A DNA stretch of 64,000 nucleotides, taken from the NCBI GenBank assembly GCA_013339895.1, contig JABACO010000005.1, positions 8,248,888-8,312,887 of the forward strand. Reading direction: 5' to 3'. How positions within the stretch are numbered: position 1 is the stretch's first letter; the number at the start of each line of letters is the position of its first letter. The translations under genes and the position numbers were made by a program. Under the pieces are notes generated by a model that was not told where the DNA came from, searched no databases, and worked only from the letters and a program-made list of their open reading frames with translations. Positions 24,453 to 36,278 of this stretch are shown here, piece by piece. The stretch comes from Ephydatia muelleri (lineage: Eukaryota; Porifera; Demospongiae; Spongillida; Spongillidae).

Positions 24453-25263
24453 TGCTGCAATTTTGAAGATCCACTACTACACCAAAGCACACTGTCCACT
24501 ACCACATGCATGTACACAGTTGGTAGGTGATTCAACTGAACTCATATTCCCTACTAGCATACAATGTTAGCCTACACAACACCCATGGGGTGCCCTACTA
24601 GTACCACAAATATCGTTCGAATTAATACATAGAGTGGAGCCGAGTGTAAGATGATTACTGTACTGCATGTAGTGCAGGTATGCATAGTTAGATATGGCGT
24701 TACATATACTTAATTGCCCTTGTCTGCGCTAGTACTAGTAATAAGCCTATACTGGTTCGGTACCGGCGCTATATATCTTGGATTCTAGAAGTAGTTAGTT
24801 AGTATGCATATTGATTCGATTCGCTCACACCTTACACGTACACAAGGGGTAATACAGCATACATATAAGCGATCTTACCTCTGGTGCCACCGTGGAACCG
24901 CATCTAGAGCTATCCCCGCCGATTCAGTATTACGTTGTGCGTTAAATAGAAATTATAAATTTAATGATTGTATTGCGCGTAGTCCTAGTATGTAAAATAC
25001 ACACTGCAGGACTAGAATGGGAATATATACAGATCAGCTGCACTTGTGAATATGAAAAACGAAACAGTACTGGAATTAATGTGTTACACCGGGCCTATCC
25101 ATCAGAGCTGCTTTCCTAATCTTCCTCTGAGTCAGGCTGCACATCCGTGAGTGTAATGGACTCTGAGGTTGTATGAAGCTGCTGAAACAATTAAGTGCAC
25201 ATTTGGTAGGCATACTTTGCTTTGGAAGCTTTGGTGTAGTAGTGGATCTTCAAAATTGCAGCA
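24453..25263. repeat. Perfect 36-bp inverted repeat pair bracketing 740 bp
   Basis: Positions 24,453-24,488 (TGCTGCAATTTTGAAGATCC onward) are the exact reverse complement of 25,228-25,263. The left arm abuts the 43-bp satellite. The interior has no clear gene. The pair could be the TIR of a MITE or the product of an inversion with duplication. Confidence 0.8.
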
Positions 25264-25652
25264 ATAAGTGTATAATGCATGACCCTCGAACAGTATTGCC
25301 ACATACCTTCCTGCTGCACAGTTGTCAGCTGATCCTCGTAGACTTTGCAAACCTAGTTGTCCACATAGTTCATCTTCAGAATCAGAATCTGATGTCTGTG
25401 CATTTGTCGGCCAAGAGTGTGGCTCTATATATATGTGGTGATATCATATTAAAGGCACTCTTGACTTCAATTTGGTTACGTCATTTGTACATACGTATTG
25501 TAGGTGAAGCATTAGACGTAGTTGCCATTCTGAAAAGTGATACATACAGGTGTAGATCACAGATGACTCAATACAGTATTACTTACACTGGATCCTGGCA
25601 AACGTCTTGAACCCTTGCTTTAGAATATGGCACTAAAATGTTTCCAAGGAAA

Positions 25653-27299
25653 TCATATCGGAATATGCATCAATACCAGTATGCCCGTACATAATTGTCT
25701 TGCAGTACTGTAATGCTGTGAGTAACACCTGCAAGATACACGTATGTGCGGTCAAATGAAAATTCTAGCTCTACACCTAATTACTTACGACACATCTTTA
25801 TCCAGTGATCTAGCTGAATGTTCAGCCAAGCTTATACCATCTGTCTGCACATCCAATCCCATACTTTTATCATGGTCTGCAACATCAAGAATAGAAATGA
25901 AGTAATAAAAATTTCCAAACATACTAAGACGTAAATTTCTTGGCTTTGAAGAACTTCGGTGGGCTTGTATCACAGGAGTTAAGGCTTCTGTAAGCAGAAA
26001 TAGATTATTAACAGTGTTGTTGATGTGGCCAAAGTATGCATCAGGATGTAGCCACACCTTTGTGGACGTGTTGAAAGATTTACATACATGTTCACAATCC
26101 TATTTGTTCCATGGACACAATGTATCTCACCATGTTCTGATCCATCACCTACTGCCCATGCTGGAGCAGTGCTTGGCGGTTCTGACACTGAGAGCAATCC
26201 TGCGACTCTCTCTCTCCGCTTGAATCCTACATAGTCACTTTTTTTTTCATTGGCAGCAAGGCGTTGGTCCAGCTTTGCAATCATCCTGTTCAGCACTTTT
26301 TTAACAAAGAGGAAGTGAATGATACATAATTTAGTATTAATCACAACTTACAATTTGACCTCCAAGCTGGTTTGTGTGTAACCTTTACTTTTTTACCTGC
26401 TTGCTCATAATCACTTTCATCAGTCATGAATGATGGATCAATTTCCCCCCATTTCTTCTGCTCTTTTTCTTTCAGAACAGACTGGCGATCTTGGTAAAGC
26501 TGTACAAGATACAAATAGCATTAATGACTGGAAACTTTAAAATAACTACCAACCTTCTTCTGTGACCGCCGTTTTCTACTATTCTTGTGATTTGCATGCA
26601 CAGCCTCCTCACGACTCTGAAGGGAATCGTTGAACTGGCGTCGCCTGGACTCATAATAACGATAAACAGCTCCTTGAATAGAATCAAAATATAAAATTTA
26701 AATATACTGAATCATACAAATTACTGGAGTAAAATTCAGAATGCTTCTCCAGTTTAGTGGTCTTTTTCAACTGATCCATCAGCCATGTGGCAACAGCTTG
26801 GTTGTGACTGCTTCTGTACCTTTAGAAAAATGCAAGGATTTATGCACGTCCTATACCATGCATTGGTACCTTTCATCAACTCTAAACTGCTGGTCTTCTG
26901 TAAGTCCAGCATAGATGTATCTTATAGAGGTCTTAACAGTTGATACAATTCGTGGCAGAATGTACGGCGCTTAAACGTTGTTAACTATATGACACAATGA
27001 CTTACACTTAGCTCCGACGGAATCCTTTGGCCAGAGGATTGTCTATCTTGGCCTGCAGCTGCAGATGGCGGCGTCAGTGTAGTTGTAGCTTGCTTTTTGA
27101 ATTCGTCGAAATCTTTTGCAAGAGTATCAACTCGCTGCATGACAGTTCTTATTAACACCATATTAGATTGCTGTGTCGTTTGAAGCACTGTAAGTGTTTC
27201 TGACATTTTTTCCCATTGCGCCGGCATGTCAGGTGGTCCTGATGGCAAGCCCAAGCCTTCCCTTTGTCTCGGTCTTCCGTAAAACCCCGCAACGTTCAT
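25653..27299 (-). CDS. Nine-exon gene of unknown function beside the Tnp2 transposase
   Basis: Phase-consistent exons, in minus order: 27,299-27,008; 26,969-26,870; 26,819-26,725; 26,672-26,554; 26,499-26,352; 26,295-26,131; 25,987-25,925; 25,876-25,789; 25,728-25,653 with a TGA. The frame stays open across all eight junctions, good evidence that the model is close. The N-terminus has a predicted coiled coil (MSETLTVLQTTQQSNMVLIR) after a Pro/Gly-rich start. Then come PRIVSTVKTSIRYIYAGL, YRYYESRRRQFNDSLQSREE, a basic HKNSRKRRSQKK patch, and PAWRSNLLNRMIAKLDQRL. No enzyme motif was seen. Strand and position next to the transposase suggest an accessory, possibly DNA-binding, protein of the same mobile element; that is inference. 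The last two exons are the least certain. Confidence 0.65.
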
Positions 27300-28190
27300 C
27301 AGTAGGCGTCTGTAGCTGGCTGTCCTTCCGCGAGACCGGAGTATATATTAGCGCCACGTGCTGAGGTGCAACTTGGATCACATGCGCATATGCACGGCAA
27401 TTTAAATTATGGCGCAGTCACTGAGTCAGATATTCATGTAAATATTACAGTATTTTTACAGCTGCAGATCAATAATTTTGGATCAGAGAACACGTACGTG
27501 TCTTACTTAAAAAAGTACGTTTTGGTGTTCAAACTTGAATAATTATGCATGTATAACAAAACAGCATATGCATCGCAGTTACATGTACGTATAGGTGTAC
27601 GCTCTAATATTTCGTGCATGCATGGGCTGATGGGCTTAGTGTAACACTGTTAGCCTTCTGCATGCATTCGAATGTTTGCTAAAGTCCAGTGGTGTCACTC
27701 GCTATATGCCACTGGCTACTGCAGTTATCTCTCCGCCCGGCCCCACCCAAAAATCGGGTCACTAGCGCTTACCTGTTTTAACGTTTCAAATTCTATCTCT
27801 AGAAAGAAATGCCCGATTCGAAATGGTATACTCTAACAAGATTATTTGAAGAACGGCGCGTAGCAGCCAGCCCTCAATCGAGATTACAACAATAGGCTAC
27901 CGCCTACCGGTAATTAAACACGAGCCATTTTTGGAGGGGGTGGGGCATATTATGTTACTCGATCTAATTTGCGCTGGAATAACTGCTCCTGGTTCCGCTT
28001 ATATGTGAATGCATTACGTGCCACATTAGAAATAACTCAGTGTTCAGTATTATGCATGGTACAAATTTATAGCATTGCGATACATGGAATAACAACAAAC
28101 ACATTTTCCAGCATTCCATCCAAGTTCAGTTCAATGTTAGCATGCGCACAAACACTCACAATGCGTTGAAGTGGTATATAGCTATATATA
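27300..28190. other. Intergenic interval between the two minus-strand genes
   Basis: No coding motif is visible. The interval would contain the promoter of the 25.65-27.3 kb gene and the 3' flank of the transposase. Confidence 0.4.
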
Positions 28191-28195
28191 GATGG

Positions 28196-31100
28196 TTATT
28201 CGCATACTGTAGCTGATTGACCAAACCAATATTGTTGCGGATGAAGTTTAGCCCACTTCACCAATGCAAATATGTGTTTCCTTGAATTCTTTTGATGAAT
28301 CGTAATTGTGTGCTCTAAAAAGCATTGTACAACTCCAAACTGCATGCAATCTTCATATGCTTGGCTTTCTATTTGCATGTTAGGCCAATTAGCTGAAATC
28401 ACAGACCCTTTGTCTGTTCTAGCAAGCACAGAATGTATAATCTGTCCTGCAACTGAAGCCCTACTAGAAGAAGTGTATACGACTGCCAAAGGATCAAAGT
28501 CTGAATACAGATGGCTATATACTCGAGACAGCTGCTCGATCATTTCAGGAGCCATGAATTTGGTATGGAAGGGTGGAAGAAGCACTCCCATTGATGTTGT
28601 GGGTACACTAAAGTCCAGTTCCTTTAGCATTGCTACTGATGACAAGGCCAATTTACGACGTAGAATAATAGAGTCTTCAAAATTTGAACCGCCAATATGC
28701 AGTGAGCCAGAAGTGTCTTTCTCTCTGCACATTCCCAGTAAGAAATCATATTCCATTGGAAGACGAACTGTCATAGCTCTTTGATGCATTAAAAACTTTT
28801 TCATGAATTGCACTTCTATATTGTGGTTGTTCGTGAAATAATCACCAAGAATGCCATTTAGTCTTTCAAAAGAAAAGCACCAAAAACTATAGACTGGTCC
28901 ATAATCTAAAACTATTTCCTTAAGATGCAGATGTAAATGCATATTTATGGTACAGTGCTGTGCACCATACAATCTTTGAAACACTTTGCAAAACTAAAGC
29001 AAATACTGATCTGCAGCATCTAAACATAGTTTTGAAATAGAGCGTGACACAAGAATAGAGCATGCCCTTACATATACCAGCCAGCATTGTAAATGGTTCC
29101 TTTCTAATTTATCCTTGAGACAAATTGCTGAATATATCAAAGTCCAATTCTTCCACTGGTCGGCAGAGAATCCAGAAAAACTAGAAGCAATTTTAGAGGG
29201 AATTCTGCCAATGCATCTTGGTACATTAATTAATGCAGCAACCTTTGATATATTATTCAGTTCAGTTTTGGATATTATGTTATCCTGGGTCCAAATGTTC
29301 ATCATGTGTTTTGGAGTACCTAATAAGAGATTGTGCATTGGATCTACCACATGCATCCGAACAATATCGAAGTATGGAAGTTGTATTAGCAAAGAGTATC
29401 GCACACCATACTGAGAAACAAGAGATGTTCTCATTGCTTTTGTTGAAGCTTTTAAATACTGTTGAGACTGGATTTTATACTCATTGTCATTTCGGAGTTT
29501 CCACGAGTCTCTATCATATCCAGAGTAGTCTAGCTTATAGTCAAGTAATCCTGCTTGAAATTCTTTGTAACATTTTGAGCAACCATGAACAGCACTGTGC
29601 CCAGCAAATCCACACACTTTTCGTGCAGCTGGTATATCGCACATAACACAAACTAAAGCCATTTGAATGGTAACAAATGTTTGAGAAAACTCATGCCAAA
29701 TATTTTCTCCTTCCCAAAATTCAAGCATGTCTCTGACAAAGGGTCCCAAATACGAATTCATAGTCTTTTTGGGTTCAGATGGTCCAGGGATTATTCCAAC
29801 TAAAATAATGTTTTCCATCTTGAATCGCTCTTCTCTAGGTAAGTTGAAAAGGACTAAATACAGCACTCCAACAGAATAGCTAACATGTTTGTATGGTTGA
29901 AACCAGTCACATCCTAACCCTACTGCAAAATTATTGGGAAGTGCCAAAAATTCCTTTCCATCAAACTTTTGAAATTATTTCCAAATTCTTCCATCATAAA
30001 TGTCAGTTAATAGGTCTACTTCTGTAACCCGTTCACGCCATTTATCACATTTCTCTAGGAAATTAGGGCGATTAATGAGCCCATGAATGGCATCCTTAAG
30101 ATTTTGATAGCAGTATACCTTTTTTGGTTTCAAACTACGTTTTCTTTTATTCTTTTTAAGTGTGAGAAGTTTTTCTCCACAAGCTTTCCTGAAGTGTGCC
30201 TGGGTGTGATGTGGGTACTCCACATGCCTACAAGCACCTGACATTTCTTGCCCACTTTCATTGATGACACAATCACTAAAGCTGTAAACTGCATCACATT
30301 TAGGACATACAACAAATTGTTCAAAACTTGGACAGTTGAAATCAATCATTCTTTGTGCAGTTTTAAATGTTTGTGGATATACAATGCCACTGATCTGTTT
30401 GCTACATTTTGATATCAACTGTAAAAAGTGGTGCAGGAATGAGAAAAGAACTGCTGTGGCCTTATTAGATACACCATAACTCAACTGCCACACAGAGAGG
30501 AAGGTAAATAAGATGTTTAAAGGAAACCCAGCAGGCTCATTAGCTGCGGAGTGAACTGTTGCTGTGTGGCCTTGATGATGGGATGCTTCATCCTATGTGG
30601 TATATGTATATAAAGGCCTTACCATATTACCATACTACACACAGCTGCAGCAACCTATTTATTAATTGTTCAGAATTAATTGCATGCACATGCTTTTGCA
30701 ACAAGCTGCATTTCACTAAAGGAAGCCAGACCTATTTATATACAATGTACTTGGGACCAGAATTAGGTCTGGTTTGTTACATGTATGTGCAGCTGACATT
30801 GCATCACAAGCCAATAATGTCATTCATAAATTGAAGACGTGCTAGCAATTTTATTCATAAACAGGGTTATAATAATCATTATTAAACTACGTACATACAT
30901 GTATAATTATAACACACACACAAATACACACACACACACATACACACACACACATACACACACACACACATACACACACACACACACACACATACACACA
31001 CAAACACACAAAGTAACTATATTGTTACATGCCTACAATCCGATTGGACGTGCCAGAAATGTGGCACCGCCACTGGTGAACGTATCCGTAAAACCAAACC

Positions 31101-31531
31101 CACTGCTCCTGGTCCCCAGTCCGTTCTAGCAACTACATGTAAAATAATAATGCGCTACATTTTGTATTTAAAAACTGAACGAGTATTCTCCCTGCAAGCA
31201 ATGCGTAAAAGATTAAAATATACCTCTTGCTCTGATTCGCTAGTACCAGTGCTGCAATCTGATTCATGTGAACTTCCACGCGTACGATCAAGATCGCTGA
31301 TGCACTCAGGTTCATCGTTGGATGAATCGAAATCGTCTGTATGTTCATCTGGGTAAAGACAATTAAGCTAGCAAATCGGCCGATCGTCACTTAAATCAGT
31401 AAAATACCATCTTGTAATTGCAGAGAGTCATCGTTGGATTTCCTGCCGATTAGTTCTTTCTGGTGTTCAAAATACGTCGATTTGCTCACATACTCGCTAC
31501 AGTGGTAGCAGAAACGTCGTTTGCCGCTCAT
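28196..31531 (-). pseudogene. Tnp2-type (EnSpm/CACTA-like) transposase, three exons, two premature stops
   Basis: Exon 1 is 31,531-31,408 and starts MSGKRRFCYHCSEYVSKSTY, a short CxxC finger. Exon 2 is 31,348-31,224 and is acidic. Exon 3 is 30,484-28,196. Phases agree at both junctions. Exon 3 has a CPKCDAVY finger, GCDWFQPYKHVSYSVGVLYL, IPAARKVCGFAGHSAVHGCS, VVDPMHNLLLGTPKHM and, after 28,996, FSFERLNGILGDYF. These blocks are characteristic of Tnp2 transposases, and the D, D and E in them are plausible RNase H-fold catalytic residues. The frame is intact for 763 codons except for TAA at 29,975-29,977 and TAG at 28,994-28,996, each explicable by one substitution. The decay is thus recent. It lies centrally in the 26.5-kb element. 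Confidence 0.85.
30910..31010 (+). repeat. CA microsatellite
   Basis: A (CA)n tract with TACA interruptions, inside the intron between transposase exons 2 and 3. Confidence 0.9.
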
Positions 31532-31639
31532 CGCACAAATTTGAAAAAAGTCTTTCACGTGATAGCATTGATTTTTAAAATTAACTGCTTTTATAAACCC
31601 GCGATAATACGTACACATTGTGCATAGGCTATATATAGT

Positions 31640-31716
31640 CTTGTACCCAGACCCAAACGTACGTAAGCCACGTACAATCATCTCGTTACGTACATTTGGG
31701 TCTGGGTACGAGACTA
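31640..31716. mobile_element. Short palindromic MITE
   Basis: AGTCTTGTACCCAGACCCAA on the left pairs with TTGGGTCTGGGTACGAGACT on the right, with ACGTACGTAA/TTACGTACAT nearby completing the stem. The same terminal sequence occurs at 32,885-32,906 and, truncated, at 44,483-44,500. Confidence 0.75.
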
Positions 31717-31867
31717 CAATGGGCTTGCGGACGTCGTTTCAACTCGTACGTACCCGCAATCTTTCGTTCCGTTAACTTACGTAGGTCCCTTATAATGCGT
31801 GATTCGTAATGATACGCAATCAGACGCCTGAATTGCTGTGTATGAGAAGACATACACCTTGCATGTC

Positions 31868-32304
31868 TCCGTCCAAACAAGCGATTGCAAAGTCCTTAGG
31901 TCGCAGTTCACACAAGGCCTTGTTTCGGCATGTTACACACCATTGCCTCATATACGCTGTACTGCCATTTGCATATGATGAGCTATTAATCAAAGTTCTA
32001 ATGTTGGTACAGAGTTCCTACAACAAGAGAGGTGCTTGTCTTGTACAGGTGTGACCACACCATCTGCAACAACAGTGTGAATGAACTCACATAATCAACT
32101 CAATCTTGCTATCCTGTGCCAATAAATGGAATGCAGGTGCCTGATTGTCACCTGACAGACTGACCTTCATCTTTGTGTGCTAGTCCTCCAAAACAGGAAT
32201 GAATGCATCTAAACGCATCCTTCCATTATCTGCACTTGTCTAAGCATTGATAGTGTCCTTGTGTGAACTGCGACCTAAGGACTTCGCAATTGCTTGTTTG
32301 GCGT
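31868..32304. mobile_element. ~435-bp element with ~45-bp terminal inverted repeats
   Basis: GTCCTTAGGTCGCAGTTCAC on the left (about 31,889) pairs with GTGAACTGCGACCTAAGGAC (about 32,264) on the right. The pairing extends outward over CCAAACAAGCGATTGC and GCAATTGCTTGTTTGG with few mismatches. No transposase is inside. It sits at the edge of the dispersed repeat copy B, where similarity to copy A stops. Confidence 0.75.
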
Positions 32305-32329
32305 GAGATTCTCATAGCTGGATTGTTCA

Positions 32330-32715
32330 ACAACCATAGGATATAAGTTGTGCTGTATGCATCCACATGCACTACAACTCACAACACTGCCTGTTCACTT
32401 CGCTTAGCTTTTCTCTTAGTAACCCTGATCTCAGCTACCTCCGGATCAGTATTACGTCTCAAAAGCTCGCTTTTAAGATAACTTTCCGATGATGAATACT
32501 TCGACACGGTTCGATAACAAATTTATCCATTACAAAACTCCTGCGCATGCACTGCTCTTTCATCATCCCAACATAACCATCCTTTAGCCAGAGTCACCAA
32601 CGTGTCGGTGCATGCAACAGTCAATGCAGTTCCAAGCAGCATTCTTGTTTTTTGCTCTAAGCCTAAGGCAGGACTCGAACATACTTTGCAGTGGTTCATC
32701 CCGATTGACATCCGG
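32330..32715 (-). repeat. Dispersed repeat, copy B (inverted copy of 20.9-21.4 kb)
   Basis: Reverse-complement copy of 20,943-21,370, including the same 60-residue frame. It lies 11 kb from copy A in opposite orientation, so the two could recombine to invert the interval, which includes the transposase and its neighbour gene. Confidence 0.75.
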
Positions 32716-32821
32716 TAATTGATTCGTAATGACATTAAAGTTACGTCGCGAGCATTACGTATGGCTATATTTAGAAGTAAACAGCGTCCTAAAAAATCAG
32801 GACGCTGGAACAAAAATCTTG

Positions 32822-32908
32822 GACGAGTTTCCCAGACCCACCTGTCGTAGTGTTTATACTGTAAGCGATAAACACTTACGTCATTGTGGGTCTGGGTACG
32901 AGACTATG
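32822..32908. mobile_element. ~85-bp hairpin MITE
   Basis: TTCCCAGACCCAC and GTGGGTCTGGG... form the outer arms, and CGTAGTGTTTAT and ATAAACACTTACG form the inner stem around a short loop. The right end is the shared GGGTCTGGGTACGAGACTA terminus. Confidence 0.7.
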
Positions 32909-33178
32909 TAGTGTGTGAGGATGTGTAGTTTGTGTTGAATACGGTTCAAGGTCAGTGTGCATTTTCTAGAATGTAAATTTCTTGCAGACTACGGAAGTTA
33001 GTGGCCCACCAAGCACATCAACCAGTCATTCATGCCTCTCATTGTGGCTATGTTAACAGCTGAGGTGGTTTTGATGGGTGTGCACTGCTGATCTATGGAT
33101 CTCATTAACAGGTGTGTTTTCTAACACTACACTCCTCTCACAACCACTGGTTCTCACAGCCTGGTGGGGTCTGTACAG

Positions 33179-33180
<2 letters not shown>

Positions 33181-33237
<57 letters not shown>

Positions 33238-33295
33238 ACAAACACACATACACACACACACACATACAACACATACACACATACACACACACACA
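33181..33295 (+). repeat. CA microsatellite
   Basis: (CA)n with occasional AACA and TACA. Reading frames across it are compositional artefacts. Confidence 0.95.
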
Positions 33296-33553
33296 ATTAT
33301 CTCTTTCCCAATCACATGTACTTTCTCACAAGGTGCCCTCACACAGAGGAGTAGTTCAAGTGGTGAACCTCCACCCAGCTCCTCCAACACCATCAACTCA
33401 ATGCCCCTCATCAGTCCCAACTACTTCGAGTACTTCTCCTTCCCTCTAATTTGGTCCTGTGAGGTTTTAGCTGGGGAGGGTTGTTCCAAGCTGGGATAGC
33501 AGCCCTGTGTTACCATGCCAGCATTAGTGACAATAATAATTGTTATGGAAAAG

Positions 33554-33555
<2 letters not shown>

Positions 33556-33628
<73 letters not shown>

Positions 33629-33662
33629 CGTGCGTGCATGTGTGTGTGTGTGTGTGTGTGCA
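33556..33662 (+). repeat. TG microsatellite with short inverted flanks
   Basis: A (TG)n tract of about 100 bp with three GTGC units. It is flanked by TTGTTATGGAAAAGGAGTGT on the left and ACACTCCTTTTCCATAACAA on the right, a 20-bp inverted repeat. Confidence 0.9.
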
Positions 33663-33749
33663 CACGCATGCACACACTCCTTTTCCATAACAATTGTGTG
33701 TGCATGTGTATTTGTGTGTGCATTGAGGAGAGAAGCATTCATCCTCATT

Positions 33750-34500
33750 TTTCACCTAGGTTGTGTGTGCTACAGATGACCAAGCAGCCTTATGGACAAG
33801 AGGCAGTTGTCGCAGGGGGCTCAAGAGAGGAACTGAATATTTGTACCTGTACTTTTGTAGCCCATAAAAATTAGAATTCATGTGTCTGTTAAGCTTGGTA
33901 CATATTAGGACAAGGGGTACAGGTTTTGTTGAAGATGCACTGGAACACCCCTCTGATGCCTCAATGGCAGCATGTCTTGTCCAGGAATGGTGTCAAAGAG
34001 GGATCTTTGAGAGTAGGGCATTGGAAGAGGGATATAGCTTTGTTGGGCTTCTGTCCAATGGGGTGTTAGAGCTGCTGTTCTTTTTATCTCTGAAACCCTC
34101 TAGCTAAGGAGTTGTTAGCAACCTTCATAAAACGACGCGCGATATGATGTTGATTGTTATGCAAACACACGGGCACAATTTAACCTGTAAACATTAGGGT
34201 AAGCTGATTTGAGTGAAGCTCCATTCATATAAGTAGCTTAAAGCATGGTTTATGATAATGCGTACAGTGATATGTGAAGATTTCGGTCACATATTTATGC
34301 ATAGCTGCTGGGGGAAAGAAATCGAAATCAAGCTTTTAATGCATGACTGGTTTACTTGCTTATTCACCCAACAGTGTTTCGGGTGGACATAAATTTGCTT
34401 CTTCTGCTGATTCTGGATAACATTTCATACTCTGACTAGTGACTATCCCTAGGTTTTACGACAAGCACCTGCATATAACGCTCGAGTCAAGTAAACCAAA
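33750..34500. other. No recognisable gene
   Basis: Short frames only (for example 33,880-34,107), with no motif that I recognise. Confidence 0.35.
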
Positions 34501-34516
34501 TGCTATACAGAATTAA

Positions 34517-35495
34517 AATTGCCCCACGGTTAAAATGTTATACAAATGCATCGCGTTTGAATCGCTATAACATCTCAACGGATAACGCTATCGACTTCCT
34601 ATTTTCAACGCTTCATAGTGAAATAGGCACAGCCCTCGGTTTACGAGAGTCTCATGCGCTCGTCCTCTCCTTGATAGAAGTAAGCTCGCACCCTTACTAG
34701 GTCTATCGAAGATGATGTACCTGAGGAACAACACTCTTCTCGCCGCCGGCATCGTCTATCGCTGCATCGTCGCGTTGCTCTATCGCTGCTACCGGCGGCG
34801 GCAGCCCTATCGCTGCCGGCGGCATCGTCGCATTGCACTATCGCTGCTACCGGTGGCACATAGTCTAATCAGAGATAATATTATCTCTGGTCTAATCGTC
34901 TGCATTGCAGCTGCTGGCTATCGCAGCTGGCTTTGGTAAATGTGCATCGTCCTCATGAGCGGCACGGTTGCAGCGGCGATCCTTGCCCGTGAACTGCAGG
35001 GTCGTACATAAGACGCCGAAACGTTGGGCGAAAAAATCGTATATCGGAAAGACAAACTGTATTCTGGTTTGGTGCCCTGCAATAGACAAAATATTATTAT
35101 ATATGATATTGCTCGTTAACTTTAACTAATCACGCACACGTGGAGCAGAAACTGACATGGCGCCCAGGAGTGTGTTGAAGCGAAAGAGAAAAATAAATAG
35201 AAAATAGGCCGAGAACAACGCTGCTACACCGTTGCTGCTTTCTATACCAAGCCAAAGTAAGCATTAAACTTGCATAGGATCACGCATTAACATACTACAT
35301 GTATATATATATTTATAGTAGATGTATATTTATAGTAGTAACGGATAACGCTATCGACTTCCTATTTTCAACACTTCATACTACACCATTTCACTATGAA
35401 GCGTTGAAAATAGGAAGTCGATAGCGTTATCCGTTGGGATGTTATAGCGATTCAAACGCGATGCATTTGTATAACATTTTAACCGTGGGGCAATT
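34517..35495. mobile_element. Foldback-type element with 108-bp inverted repeats
   Basis: Positions 34,517-34,624 and 35,388-35,495 are inverted copies of 108 bp that differ at about one position (CTCAACGG/CCCAACGG). A third, direct partial copy (35,341-35,384) abuts the right arm, making a local palindrome. A fourth copy at 53,014-53,160 shares GACAGTTTCC, GAAAATTGCCCCACGG and CGCTATCGAC. The interior includes a GCC/GGC-rich stretch (34,740-34,860) but no recognised gene. Confidence 0.8.
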
Positions 35496-36049
35496 TTCGC
35501 GGAAACTGTCCCAGATATATATATCTGAGTAGTGCATCAGCTTGCATGTAAATTCCCTAACTGCACAAATGAGTGGCAGGTAATCGTATTTGGCGGCCTA
35601 GGCTATAATTATAATAATAAATAGCCCTCCTTCTCGTCCCCCAAATGAGTCAGTATAATTGCGCAAGAACATGAATTGTAAATACGGCAAGTATTATAAA
35701 CATTACACTTCCATCCATTAACGTTTAATGTCAAGTATGTGTAATTTCTTAACCACACTTGGCGAGCGTTTCCCCCTTCCTGCACGCTCCCATACCAGCT
35801 AAGGGACATGGGGAGTGCTTTAAGCACCCTCAACGGTGTTTGTGGCTGAACCACAGAAGCAAGCGCTAATTGCGTAGATAAAAAGAAAGGCAAAACTGAC
35901 TGTTTAATTGAAAACACTATCATAGCGTGGATGAACCCCCCAACATTCAGAATTGCTCTTTTTTGCCCTAAAGGCTAACAACCCAGAACTGAATGAAAGG
36001 CGCATACACACCTTCAGTATAATGAGGTCACCATTATCAACATGCCAGG

Positions 36050-36074
36050 GGGGGGGGGGGGGGGGGGGGGGGGG
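36050..36074 (+). repeat. Run of about 25 G
   Basis: Uninterrupted poly-G, which can form quadruplexes and is error-prone in sequencing, so its length is uncertain. It lies about 200 bp upstream of the microexon gene. Confidence 0.85.
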
Positions 36075-36278
36075 AAACACCCAATTACTTCACAATAACA
36101 AATTCAAAGTTATTATTGCCACCACACACATATTATTGTACACACCATACTCTTGCCTCCTTCCCACACCACTGCAAGTGTATGGCTGGGATTATGTACT
36201 AGTTAGATGTTGCATGCATATGAATTTGTACATGATAATAGTACAACTTTGCTGTTATAGAAACATGCGAAATTACAG

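Noticed and set aside
23341-24460. CRISPR-like array
   Set aside because: Units are contiguous tandem repeats without unique spacers, in eukaryotic DNA with introns and transposons.
35609-35923. Possible protein frame of 104 residues on the minus strand
   Set aside because: No motif, no supporting splice signals, and composition like the surrounding non-coding DNA.
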